The notes under the pieces were generated by a model, which saw only the letters and a program-made list of their open reading frames with translations, searched no databases and was not told the DNA's origin. Shown in pieces: positions 1-9,305 of a DNA stretch of 64,000 bases. The DNA is from Psychrobacter sp. P2G3. Its GTDB lineage: Bacteria > Pseudomonadota > Gammaproteobacteria > Pseudomonadales > Moraxellaceae. The position numbers and the translations under genes were made by a program. Within the stretch, counting starts at the first letter, position 1. Each line of letters opens with the position of its first letter. The stretch spans positions 1,488,001 through 1,552,000 of the forward strand of contig NZ_CP012529.1 of the NCBI RefSeq assembly GCF_001593285.1, given 5' to 3'.

Positions 1-11
1 CAGAGACGTTT

Positions 12-452
12 GTGAAGCCGACACAAGCTGAGCTTAAAAAATCACTAAGTGACATTCAATATAAAGTCACGCAAAAAGACGATACCGAGCGCGCCTTTGA
101 TAATGCCTATTGGGATAACAAAGAGCCTGGACTGTATGTAGACGTGGTGTCAGGTGAACCGTTATATTCATCTCGTGATCAATACAAGTCTGGCACAGGC
201 TGGCCGAGCTTTACCCGTCCACTGAATGCTAGTCTGGTGGTGGAAAAAGCAGATCGAGGAATATTTGGAACTCGTACCGAGATTCGCAGTCGTTATGCAG
301 ATTCACATGTAGGTCATGTCTTTGACGATGGTCCAGCACCTACAGGTAAACGCTATTGCATGAACTCAGCAGCTATGCGCTTTATTCCGTTAGCTCAAAT
401 GGAAGAGGCCGGTTACGGCGACTTGATTGCTCAAGTAAAAGCAGTTAGTTAA
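12..452 (+). CDS. msrB: Peptide-methionine (R)-S-oxide reductase MsrB, one-cysteine zinc-free form
   Basis: Reduces methionine-R-sulfoxide in oxidised proteins. The family signature is clear: GTGWPSF near residue 61, then [18 protein letters not shown], with the catalytic Cys at residue 116. Most MsrB enzymes hold a structural zinc with two CxxC pairs. Here the matching places read VDVVSG (near 43) and SRYAD (near 93), so both pairs are missing. Cys116 is the only cysteine, so the usual resolving cysteine is also absent and recycling must use an external thiol. The GTG at 12 is the first start in the window, but the frame stays open to the left edge, so the true start may lie outside. The function is secure; the zinc-free reading comes directly from the sequence. 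Confidence 0.93.
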   Translation: MKPTQAELKKSLSDIQYKVTQKDDTERAFDNAYWDNKEPGLYVDVVSGEPLYSSRDQYKSGTGWPSFTRPLNASLVVEKADRGIFGTRTEIRSRYADSHVGHVFDDGPAPTGKRYCMNSAAMRFIPLAQMEEAGYGDLIAQVKAVS

Positions 453-472
453 GGCTGTTTGTTCAGAATTAG

Positions 473-517
473 AAATCGCTCACTATTGTCTAAATGACAT
501 GGTGGGCGATTTTTTTG
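473..517 (+). terminator. Rho-independent terminator after msrB
   Basis: Inverted repeat AAATCGC-t-CAC / GTG-g-GCGATTT followed by a run of seven T, 20 bases after the msrB stop. Confidence 0.7.
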
Positions 518-586
518 TAAGAGCTTAGCGATTGTGAATACATCAATTACAGCGACAGCGTATATTAGAAATATTGAAACTGGCAC

Positions 587-615
587 AAAAAAAGGATACT
601 CATGTATCCTTTTTT
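587..615 (-). terminator. Terminator hairpin after folE
   Basis: Near-perfect hairpin: arms of GGATAC and GTATCC around a three-base loop, flanked by A7 and T6. It can stop transcription in both directions, and it lies just past the folE stop on the minus strand. Confidence 0.7.
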
Positions 616-638
616 ATTCTTTAGCATTTTGAAAAGAC

Positions 639-1250
639 TTAAAACGCCGGTTGACGCTTAGGTACTGCGCCTAAGAACTCATTACGTGCTTGATTATCAT
701 GCACGTATTCACCAAGCATCGCTGTACTGCGTGTGGTTGAATGCTGCTTACTAACTCCGCGCATCATCATACACATATGCGATGCATCCATTACTACTGC
801 CACACCGCGACAGCCAGTCACATCCATAATGGTTTGTGCCACTTGTTCACTTAAGTTTTCTTGAATTTGCAAACGACGGGCGAACATATCGACGATCCGA
901 GCAAATTTTGATAAACCTAATACGTGTCCATTAGGCAAATAGCCAATGTGTGCAACGCCGTGAAAGGGCAACATATGATGCTCGCATAGCGAATAAAATT
1001 CAATGTTCTGTACTAATACCAACTCACGGTTGGTCGATGGGAATACTGCGTCATTGACAACTTCATCCAAACTTTGATGATAGCCTTGGGTCAAATGAGC
1101 AAAGGCTTTTGCCGCGCGCACGGGAGTATCTTCAAGACCAGGACGTGCTAAATCTTCGCCTGTTGAGCCAATCAACTGACGATAGGATTCGATACTTTCT
1201 TGATATTCTGAGGTTATTATTGGGGTGTTACTCATAAGTTTGGCAGCCAT
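639..1250 (-). CDS. folE: GTP cyclohydrolase I (FolE, type IA)
   Basis: Opens the GTP ring to give 7,8-dihydroneopterin triphosphate, the first step of tetrahydrofolate synthesis (and in some bacteria queuosine synthesis). The zinc site is visible: Cys89 and His92 in [10 protein letters not shown] and Cys160 in [21 protein letters not shown] near the C-terminus is also typical. At 203 residues the length is normal. No strong ribosome-binding site precedes either the first ATG or the one five codons later (1235), so the exact start is uncertain. It is monocistronic, with its own hairpin downstream and about 330 bases of promoter DNA upstream shared with the divergent fabI. Confidence 0.95.
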   Translation of the reverse strand: MAAKLMSNTPIITSEYQESIESYRQLIGSTGEDLARPGLEDTPVRAAKAFAHLTQGYHQSLDEVVNDAVFPSTNRELVLVQNIEFYSLCEHHMLPFHGVAHIGYLPNGHVLGLSKFARIVDMFARRLQIQENLSEQVAQTIMDVTGCRGVAVVMDASHMCMMMRGVSKQHSTTRSTAMLGEYVHDNQARNEFLGAVPKRQPAF

Positions 1251-1577
1251 CCAAAATGTAGGTGTAGCTTAACGCTAAATCCTTGGTTATAAACAACGCT
1301 TATAAAGGATTTTTATAAAAAGTGTGCAAGCTGGGAAGGGCTGTGATTATACTTGAAATCAGCCCAACTTAATACCGTTATGGACAATGCTTAACGGTTT
1401 AATAAATGAGTGCAAAAAATAAGGTGTTATTAGTTTACGACTGTTTACTTAATTTGATTCGTGTATAATAAGCTATCTTTTCTGACATCTTTTTGCTACT
1501 TATCTTATAGTAGCTTTACTGATGATATTGAATCACCTTAATTTTAAATCGTCTTAATCGGTCAACAAGGAAACATT
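1251..1577 (+). promoter_or_regulatory. Divergent folE/fabI promoter region
   Basis: This 327-base gap has no reading frame of interest. A TATAAT box at 1464-1469, preceded directly by TG, is a good -10 element for fabI. TTTACT at 1444-1449 lies only 14 bases upstream and is a poor -35. The fabI start follows an AAGGAA ribosome-binding site. Confidence 0.5.
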
Positions 1578-2387
1578 ATGCTACTGCAAGGACAACGTTT
1601 TGTCGTAACTGGCATCGCAAGCAAACTCTCTATCGCATGGGCTATCGCAGAAGCGCTACATCGTGAAGGGGCGTCATTGATCCTAACGTATCCAAACGAT
1701 AAAATTAAAAAGCGTGTCGATATGGCAGCCGAAAAGTTCGAAGCTGATTTAGTGCTTGAATGCGATGTGGCATCAGACGACTCCATTGCCGCTTGTTTTG
1801 AGCAAGTCGCTGCCCATTGGGGTGATGGTATAGATGGTGTTGTCCATGCAATTGGCTTTGCACCGATGGATCAACTTGATGGTGACTTTGTCAGCGCTAC
1901 CACTCGTGAAGGCAGTCATATTGCTCATGATATCTCAAGCTATAGCTTTGTTGCATTAGCCAAAGCCGCTCGCGAATTGCTGGCTATGCGCCATGGTTCT
2001 ATGTTGACCTTGACTTATGAAGGTAGTATTTCAGTACTGCCAAACTACAATGTCATGGGTATGGCTAAGGCCAGTCTTGAAGCCAGTGTTCGCTATTTGG
2101 CGACCTCTATGGGCGGTGAAGGTATCCGTGTTAACGCCATCTCAGCAGGACCTATTCGTACTCTTGCAGCTAGTGGCATCAAATCTTTCCGTAAAATGCT
2201 CGATATCAGTGAGAAGATTGCACCGTTACAACGCAATGTTAATCAGATGGAAGTGGGTAATGCAGCATTATTTTTGCTATCGCCTTGGGCATCTGGTATT
2301 ACTGGCGAGATTATGTTCGTTGATGCAGGTTTCAATACGGTTGCCATCAGTGAACAATTAATGATGCTTGATGAAGAATCTAAGTAA
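1578..2387 (+). CDS. fabI: Enoyl-[acyl-carrier-protein] reductase (NADH) FabI
   Basis: Performs the last reduction of each fatty-acid elongation cycle and is the target of triclosan-type inhibitors. It is a short-chain dehydrogenase-like protein of 269 residues. Near the start it has the FabI-style nucleotide-binding segment ([14 protein letters not shown]). The catalytic residues match E. coli FabI: Tyr147, Tyr157 and Lys164 in [15 protein letters not shown]. Gly93 in HAIGFAP, a position mutated in triclosan-resistant E. coli, is wild type. The start follows an AAGGAA site. It stands alone, divergent from folE. Confidence 0.96.
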   Translation: MLLQGQRFVVTGIASKLSIAWAIAEALHREGASLILTYPNDKIKKRVDMAAEKFEADLVLECDVASDDSIAACFEQVAAHWGDGIDGVVHAIGFAPMDQLDGDFVSATTREGSHIAHDISSYSFVALAKAARELLAMRHGSMLTLTYEGSISVLPNYNVMGMAKASLEASVRYLATSMGGEGIRVNAISAGPIRTLAASGIKSFRKMLDISEKIAPLQRNVNQMEVGNAALFLLSPWASGITGEIMFVDAGFNTVAISEQLMMLDEESK

Positions 2388-2513
2388 TCACGTTTAACTA
2401 TTTAACTATAAGCTATAAACTTTATAATTTGAAATGTATAGAAGGCAGCCAATCGGCTGTCTTTTTTGGTTATACTATGCACTTTTTTGCTAATAAGCCT
2501 TTAGGCGATAGAT

Positions 2514-3212
2514 ATGATAACCAAACTACCAAATTGGATATTGTGGGGCGGGGCGGTATTAGCGTTTAGTGCCGGTTGTGTTAATACCTCAGCACTCATG
2601 GGCTTTGCCGGGTTGTCTGTCTCTCATGTCACTGGCAACGTTAGCTTATTTGCAGCGGCTATTGCCTATTTAGACGCTCGCAGCATCTTATATATCGGTG
2701 CGTTACTACTGTCTTTTTTGGCAGGGGCGATATTAAGTGGTTTTGTTATTGGTCAGACTTCTTTGAAGTTAGGCAGACGTTATGGGCGCGCGCTATACAT
2801 TGAAGCGGCGTTATTATTGCTTAGTTACTGGTTATATCAACAACATGATTATTTAGGACAGTTGGCTGCGGCAATGGCTTGCGGATTACAAAATGCGATG
2901 GTAGCTACTTATAGTGGGGCGGTCATTCGTACCACACATTTGACAGGCTTGACATCAGATATGGGTGCAGCGATTGGCAACTGGCTAGCTGGACGACCGA
3001 TTAGTAAGCCAACACTCGGTTTTCAAGCCATTATTTGGTATTGCTTTTGCGGTGGCAGTGTTGTGGGGGCGTTTCTATATGCCAAAGTTGGTTATGGTGC
3101 GCTATTTGTACCAATAGCTATCGTGTTGACAGCAGCGTTTGTCTACAACCGTGCTTCAGATCGTCTGCCAGAAATCAGGCAACCTAGACAAAAAAGACAC
3201 CCATCTAATTGA
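2514..3212 (+). CDS. YoaK/DUF1275-family inner-membrane protein
   Basis: A 232-residue integral membrane protein with about six hydrophobic segments. Its N-terminus has the DUF1275 signature (GCVNTSALMGFAGLSVSHVTGNVS), and QNAMVATYSGAVIRTTHLTGLTSDMG in the middle is the second conserved block of the family. No biochemical role is established for DUF1275; a transport or permease function is often suggested. The start follows a TTAGGCGATAG ribosome-binding site. Its stop lies inside a terminator-like hairpin, so it is probably transcribed alone. Confidence 0.85.
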   Translation: MITKLPNWILWGGAVLAFSAGCVNTSALMGFAGLSVSHVTGNVSLFAAAIAYLDARSILYIGALLLSFLAGAILSGFVIGQTSLKLGRRYGRALYIEAALLLLSYWLYQQHDYLGQLAAAMACGLQNAMVATYSGAVIRTTHLTGLTSDMGAAIGNWLAGRPISKPTLGFQAIIWYCFCGGSVVGAFLYAKVGYGALFVPIAIVLTAAFVYNRASDRLPEIRQPRQKRHPSN

Positions 3213-3222
3213 TAGGTGTCTT
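3194..3222 (+). terminator. Stem-loop overlapping the stop of the YoaK-like gene
   Basis: Perfect AAGACACC/GGTGTCTT arms with an inner ATC/GAT pair. The hairpin includes the stop codon (3210-3212). Only a weak T-run follows, so termination efficiency is uncertain. Confidence 0.55.
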
Positions 3223-3271
3223 CGTATTTGTAAACCGAATTATATCGTTATAAAAACTATAGAGCTAAGTT

Positions 3272-3457
3272 TTATTTTTCTTCGTCTTCATCATGATTTT
3301 CATGCTCATGCAAGCCTTGCATCATATCAAGAACGCAATCATCAGTGCGTTGTTGGTCTTCTTTGGCAAGGTCATCTTGGTTGATATCTGTTGGTGCCAT
3401 TTTAGTCGTTGCGTCAGCTTTGTCACGGTTTGCGTCTGTTTTATCATGGTCTGCCAT
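3272..3457 (-). CDS. Small acidic hydrophilic protein of unknown function
   Basis: A 61-residue, highly charged protein without hydrophobic segments. The N-terminal half is rich in Asp, Lys and Ala (DKTDANRDKADATTK) and the C-terminal end is His/Glu/Asp rich (HEHENHDEDEEK), with one Cys near residue 41. I do not recognise a family. The gene is supported by an AGGAG site 6 bases before the ATG and by a clean start-to-stop frame between two intergenic regions. The His/Asp-rich tail could bind metal, but this is only a suggestion. Confidence 0.6.
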   Translation of the reverse strand: MADHDKTDANRDKADATTKMAPTDINQDDLAKEDQQRTDDCVLDMMQGLHEHENHDEDEEK

Positions 3458-3967
3458 GAGATGCTCCTATTTGTTTCTATATTCCAATTTTTTATATCGT
3501 AATCGCCTTTTATATCACAACTACGACATTCCACAAGAATCACTAATATCAATTAGATAAGTTTCATGGATTTACCTATTGAGTATGAGATATCATTGCT
3601 TGCTTGTACAGGGTCAGACTGAGCCAATTTAGTGATGATGTGTAACGATGTGATTGTTTCTACAAGTCGCTTATTACACTATGCTTTATTTAGTAATTTG
3701 AATAAAGTGCTGATTATAATGATGACTAGCACATCAAACAAAGAGCGCTAGTGGCTGCTATCTACGGTCGATAACTTGATGAAAAAACGTTATTTATAAG
3801 GTTTGTGTAAGGTTTTTTTTGTAATTATAAAAAAATATTGGAAGCGAAGTTCTTTTACGATGGTGGTGTATTTTAGTAGGTAAGCGATGAGGTAACTGCT
3901 GACCATTAAAATACGCTTTTATTTTTATGACTTTTAATAATGTCTCTGGGCGCAATAAGGACACTTT
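3458..3967 (+). promoter_or_regulatory. Long upstream region of the SLC13 transporter with an inverted repeat
   Basis: About 510 bases without a convincing gene. Close to the transporter start is an inverted repeat: GTATTTTA at 3868-3875 and TAAAATAC at 3907-3914, extended inward by AGGT/ACC. It encloses about 31 bases and ends 53 bases before the ATG at 3968. It could be an operator or a leader hairpin. The rest is AT-rich and unremarkable. Confidence 0.4.
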
Positions 3968-5389
3968 ATGTCAGAGCAAAAACTAGACAGCCATCTTCCG
4001 GATGATGGCAATGAATATTTATTTACCGACACCTTTCCAAAAGGGACAGGTAAAGGGCTTATAGTTGTCGCAATCGCTGCAATCGTTAGTATGATTATCT
4101 ACAATGTATTACCATTTGAGATCAATGCTAATAAAGGCCTTGCCATGCTGTTTTTTATTGGCGTATTATGGCTGACTGAAGCGGTACATGTGACGATCAC
4201 CGCGCTCTTAGTAGTAGTGGTAGGTGCGCTAATTGGTATACCAGAATTCGATGCCAAGATAGGTTTGCAGAGTTTTGCAAGCCCAATTATTTATCTGTTC
4301 TTTGGTGGTTTTGCTTTAGCAGCAGCTCTACATGTACAGCAATTGGATAGAAAGATTGCGCTGAAGATACTATCAATGTCTGGTGGTAATCTTGGCACAG
4401 CGGTCTTTTTGATATTTGGTGTGACAGCATTTTTATCGATGTGGATATCAAATACAGCGACTGCAGCGATGATGTTACCACTGGCTCTTGGTATCTTAAC
4501 GCAGGTCGATCGAGAAAAAGATCGCGGCACCTTTGTGTTTGTATTATTGGGTATCGCTTATTCTGCCAGCTTAGGTGGTCTAGGTACTATCGTTGGTTCA
4601 CCCCCTAATGCTATCGCTGCTAAAGCACTAGATATCGCTTTTGTCGATTGGATGAAGTTTGGTGTACCAATGATGTTGGTGCTGCTACCGTTATTGTTAG
4701 GGGCAATGTATTTCGTGCTTAAACCTAACCTCAATCGCAAGGTCACTGTTACACAAGAAGCGCCTATTGAGTGGAATAAGCCTCGTGTATTAACGATTAT
4801 CGTCTTCATCGTAACAGCATTCAGTTGGATATTTTCCAAAAAAATCGGTGCAGCACTCGATATTACGGATACCGATTCTATTATTGCGCTGTCAGCAGCA
4901 GCAGCGGTAGTCAGCTTGGGACTAGTGTCTTGGAAACAAGTATCAGACAATACTGATTGGGGCGTGCTCATGCTATTCGGTGGCGGTATCGCGCTATCGA
5001 CAGTATTGAAAGTCTCTGGTGCATCTTTAGTGCTTGGTGAGACAGTCGCCAATGCATTATCTACTGCACCTATTATCTTGGTCATGATTGCAGTTTCAGC
5101 ATTTATTATTTTCTTGACAGAATTTGCTTCTAATACAGCGTCGGCAGCGCTATTAGTGCCAGTATTTGCCGCTATCGCTGAGCAAATGGGATTACCACAT
5201 GAAGTGCTAGTGTTGGTCATTGGTATTGGTGCATCGTGTGCCTTTATGCTACCGGTAGCCACACCGCCGAATGCTATTGTCTTCGGTACAGGTCTAATAA
5301 AACAGTCAGAAATGATACGCACGGGCGTGGTATTAAATATCATTGCCACATTCGTAGTCGGGCTGTGGGCTTACTTTTTCCTAATTTAA
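3968..5389 (+). CDS. SLC13/DASS-family anion symporter (dicarboxylate or sulfate type)
   Basis: A 473-residue polytopic inner-membrane carrier. The two inverted halves each carry the diagnostic substrate/sodium motif: SNTATAAMML at residues 161-170 and SNTASAALLV at 388-397. Each is followed by a Pro-Pro-Asn loop (GSPPNAIAAK and ATPPNAIVFG). Family members import dicarboxylates, citrate or sulfate with sodium; the substrate cannot be told from sequence. The N-terminus has a 25-residue cytoplasmic stretch. An AAGGAC site precedes the ATG, and a strong terminator follows. There are no metabolic neighbours to indicate the substrate. Confidence 0.88.
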   Translation: MSEQKLDSHLPDDGNEYLFTDTFPKGTGKGLIVVAIAAIVSMIIYNVLPFEINANKGLAMLFFIGVLWLTEAVHVTITALLVVVVGALIGIPEFDAKIGLQSFASPIIYLFFGGFALAAALHVQQLDRKIALKILSMSGGNLGTAVFLIFGVTAFLSMWISNTATAAMMLPLALGILTQVDREKDRGTFVFVLLGIAYSASLGGLGTIVGSPPNAIAAKALDIAFVDWMKFGVPMMLVLLPLLLGAMYFVLKPNLNRKVTVTQEAPIEWNKPRVLTIIVFIVTAFSWIFSKKIGAALDITDTDSIIALSAAAAVVSLGLVSWKQVSDNTDWGVLMLFGGGIALSTVLKVSGASLVLGETVANALSTAPIILVMIAVSAFIIFLTEFASNTASAALLVPVFAAIAEQMGLPHEVLVLVIGIGASCAFMLPVATPPNAIVFGTGLIKQSEMIRTGVVLNIIATFVVGLWAYFFLI

Positions 5390-5421
5390 TTTTTTCCTGA
5401 TTTAATAATGCGTTAACCAAC

Positions 5422-5460
5422 AAAAAACCGATATCTGATTATTTAGATACCGGTTTTTTT
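5422..5460. terminator. Bidirectional terminator between the SLC13 gene and roxA
   Basis: AAAAAACCG ... CGGTTTTTTT hairpin with inner TATC/GATA pairing. It is A-rich on one side and T-rich on the other, between two convergent genes. Confidence 0.85.
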
Positions 5461-5512
5461 ATGCTTGTGTGAAGTTGATTTTGTATGAGCTGACTAGAGC
5501 GTGTCCTAAAAA

Positions 5513-6697
5513 CTATTCAGCATAATTAATCCACACCCAGCCATTCTCCAGCCATTCGCTCAAATCGTCTGAATCCACATTCTTGACGTCTTGACTGTAT
5601 AAATGCTCACCATTGGCTAAACGTACAAGGACAGCCTTTGTCGCATCATCCAGACCATCGATACGCTGACCATTGGCATACAGCGTGATGCCATCATTGG
5701 TTTGGCTATAGAGTAGGCGATTGCTATAGTCGGCTTGCAGCGTTGCACCTTCTGATAAGGCTTGCATTAGCTCATCAGTATCTACCGTTTCTTCGGGTAC
5801 CAGCGCATCATATTGACGTTTGCTCACGACTTCCGACACTGCTTGATGAATGATATCGTCGCCACGCTCAGATTGCAGCATTTGCAATAACTGGTCTTTA
5901 ATCGCATCAATACTATCTGCTTGCAATTCACCTGACGCTTGCATCGTTTGTGGCAATAACATTGGGATAAATAAATCGCTGTCATTGGTGGCGATATCAG
6001 CTAGGCTATCAATAATTTGCATTAAGTTTGGACGACGACAGCCAAAAGAGATGGTCAGGCAATCATCTTGAGCAACCCCAAAATGCGAGAGTTTTGGCGG
6101 TACATAGAGCACATCACCAGCTTCTAGTATCTCATCAAAGATGATCTCGCCCATATCATCAAATAATCGAATCGGCTCATCTGCGACAAACTCAGTGCTC
6201 TTATCACAGAATTTGCCGAGCTGCCAACGCCGGGACCCAAACCCTTGCGCTAAAAACACATCATAATCGTCATAGTGCTTGCCCACCGAGCCGCCTTTGG
6301 GTGCATATGAGACCATAATGTCGTCACGCTGCCATTGCGGAATAAAGTCAAATGCCTGCCATAACTGTCCAAGCTCAGGTGACCACTGTTCCATATTCTG
6401 AACCAGCACTGTCCATTGTTCTGGTAAATTATCAAAATCTGCTTCGGACAATGGGCTCTTTTTGAGTTGCCATTGTGGCAGGGCTTCTTGCTTAGTCGCT
6501 GCTTGGGTTAACAAGCGCGCCGAAGCGTCTTCTTCAACGGCAAGGCCAAGCATGTCTTCTGGCTCGAACATGCCGACTAACTGTGGTAAACCTTGCTTAA
6601 TAAGTAATGGTTTTTTTTGCCAATACTCGTTCAAGAATTGCTCAGGAGTAATAGAATCGGGTAAACAAAGTGGAATTGAGGTCATTGATAAATCCAT
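5513..6697 (-). CDS. roxA: Ribosomal oxygenase RoxA-type cupin (uL16 arginine 3-hydroxylase)
   Basis: An Fe(II)/2-oxoglutarate JmjC-like dioxygenase expected to hydroxylate an arginine of ribosomal protein L16 (E. coli YcfD). The N-terminal motif EQFLNEYWQKKPLLIK is typical of the family. The iron ligands are His141 and Asp143 in HYDDYDVF, and a distal His in PKLSHFGVA. QGFGSRRWQLG forms part of the cupin barrel. The C-terminal third is the winged-helix/dimerisation region. Length (394) is near that of YcfD (373). It is monocistronic and convergent with the SLC13 gene. Confidence 0.9.
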   Translation of the reverse strand: MDLSMTSIPLCLPDSITPEQFLNEYWQKKPLLIKQGLPQLVGMFEPEDMLGLAVEEDASARLLTQAATKQEALPQWQLKKSPLSEADFDNLPEQWTVLVQNMEQWSPELGQLWQAFDFIPQWQRDDIMVSYAPKGGSVGKHYDDYDVFLAQGFGSRRWQLGKFCDKSTEFVADEPIRLFDDMGEIIFDEILEAGDVLYVPPKLSHFGVAQDDCLTISFGCRRPNLMQIIDSLADIATNDSDLFIPMLLPQTMQASGELQADSIDAIKDQLLQMLQSERGDDIIHQAVSEVVSKRQYDALVPEETVDTDELMQALSEGATLQADYSNRLLYSQTNDGITLYANGQRIDGLDDATKAVLVRLANGEHLYSQDVKNVDSDDLSEWLENGWVWINYAE

Positions 6698-6837
6698 ATC
6701 TGAAAATGGGTATAAGATTAATAGTGAGGAGTGCTTTATAGGAAGGTTTTAATAGTTTATGATTATCGCCTATCTGATAGTGAGCATTACAGTATCAATA
6801 GCTACTGTCAGAAAATCCCATCAATCGTAGGAAATTT

Positions 6838-7023
6838 ATGAAAAAATTACATTTTATCGTCATCATCGCTAGCGTGTTTTTATTACAAGCCTGTGTCCAT
6901 AAGATTGTGACCGTACCTGCTAAAGTCGCTTATAAAACCACCAAAGGCGTGGTAAAAGGCACAGTCGCTGTCGGTAAAGCCATCATACCGGGCGATAGTG
7001 ATGACGACAAAAAAGACGATTAA
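6838..7023 (+). CDS. Small lipoprotein (NF038104-like)
   Basis: A 61-residue protein with an N-terminal signal peptide and a lipobox LLQAC (Cys at about 19). A Lys/Val-rich segment (VTVPAKVAYKTTKGVVKGTVAVGKA) and an acidic tail ending in DDDKKDD follow. This layout matches a family of tiny Moraxellaceae lipoproteins of unknown function. An AGGAAATTT ribosome-binding site lies just before the ATG. The membrane anchor is directly visible; the function is unknown. Confidence 0.75.
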   Translation: MKKLHFIVIIASVFLLQACVHKIVTVPAKVAYKTTKGVVKGTVAVGKAIIPGDSDDDKKDD

Positions 7024-7088
7024 TTTATTCTATGACAACCATTTTGTGTCTGTTCTAAAAGGCTGTTATTTAACGGTTATTGCTAAAG

Positions 7089-7718
7089 CTACGATTCTGA
7101 AGTAGAAGCTTGAAATAAAAGAATACCTGCTGCAATCAGCCCACCGAGGAGTGCTAACGCCATGTCCTTGTGGGCATCCCAACTATCACCTTGCTGACCA
7201 TTATAAGCTTCTGCTGCCTCTGGTGATAAGGTCGTTGCAATACCCCACTCTAGTAGCTCATAGAGTAGGCTTGATGACATATTAATCATGAGTGCAATAG
7301 CGATTAAAAGTTTGACTGATTGAACCTTAAAGATGGACTTTGAGATCTCAACCATCGCAGAAAATAGCAACAATCCATAGCTAAAATGCACCAGCCTGTC
7401 ATACATATTGCGCTGCCAACCAGACAACTCGCTTAAATGTACACCGAATAGCTGCTCTGTCCAATCATCGTAGGGCACATACGAATATAGATAGCGCGCA
7501 CCTATAATGTGGATAATTAAAAATATTGAAGCGAGCACATAAGAGCGCGAGCTAATATGCCAGTAGCGGTATGCTAATGTCATTAATCCCAAAAACAGCA
7601 ACGTGCCTAATTGATGGAATAGGTAGCTTGACCACTTTAGAGGCTCAATACTTGCCAGTACCATGACGATAAATACCGCAACAGTACTGACAATGACAGA
7701 GTTAAACTTTCGATGCAT
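7089..7718 (-). CDS. DUF2238/YjdF-family membrane protein
   Basis: A polytopic membrane protein of about 209 residues with five or six hydrophobic segments. The block YDRLVHFSYGLL and the later LLYELLEWG ... QGDSWDAHKDM are the conserved core of the DUF2238 (YjdF) family. It has no established function. The start chosen is the ATG at 7718; a GTG two codons earlier (7724) is possible and neither has a good ribosome-binding site. It ends a same-strand pair with purB, whose stop is 40 bases upstream of this start, so they may be co-transcribed. Confidence 0.8.
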   Translation of the reverse strand: MHRKFNSVIVSTVAVFIVMVLASIEPLKWSSYLFHQLGTLLFLGLMTLAYRYWHISSRSYVLASIFLIIHIIGARYLYSYVPYDDWTEQLFGVHLSELSGWQRNMYDRLVHFSYGLLLFSAMVEISKSIFKVQSVKLLIAIALMINMSSSLLYELLEWGIATTLSPEAAEAYNGQQGDSWDAHKDMALALLGGLIAAGILLFQASTSES

Positions 7719-7758
7719 TTGCACGCTTTTTTTGTTAGCTGTTATCGATAGCTAATGA

Positions 7759-9207
<1,449 letters not shown>

Positions 9208-9267
9208 TTAGAAATATCGTCATAAAAAAGCGGGGTTGAAATAATTGAGCGTAATATAGCAGAAATA

Positions 9268-9284
9268 CGGGTTTAAAAAACCCG
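9268..9284 (-). terminator. Short stem-loop after the surface-protein gene
   Basis: CGGGTTT/AAACCCG arms with a three-base loop, 22 bases past the minus-strand stop at 9306. The T-run after it is weak, so it may be a partial terminator or a processing site. Confidence 0.45.
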
Positions 9285-9305
9285 CCTATTCATATAACTT
9301 CATAT

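Noticed and set aside
4558..5349. 263-codon minus-strand frame
   Set aside because: It is the antisense shadow of the SLC13 symporter; it has no ribosome-binding site and a composition expected from the reverse of a membrane-protein gene.
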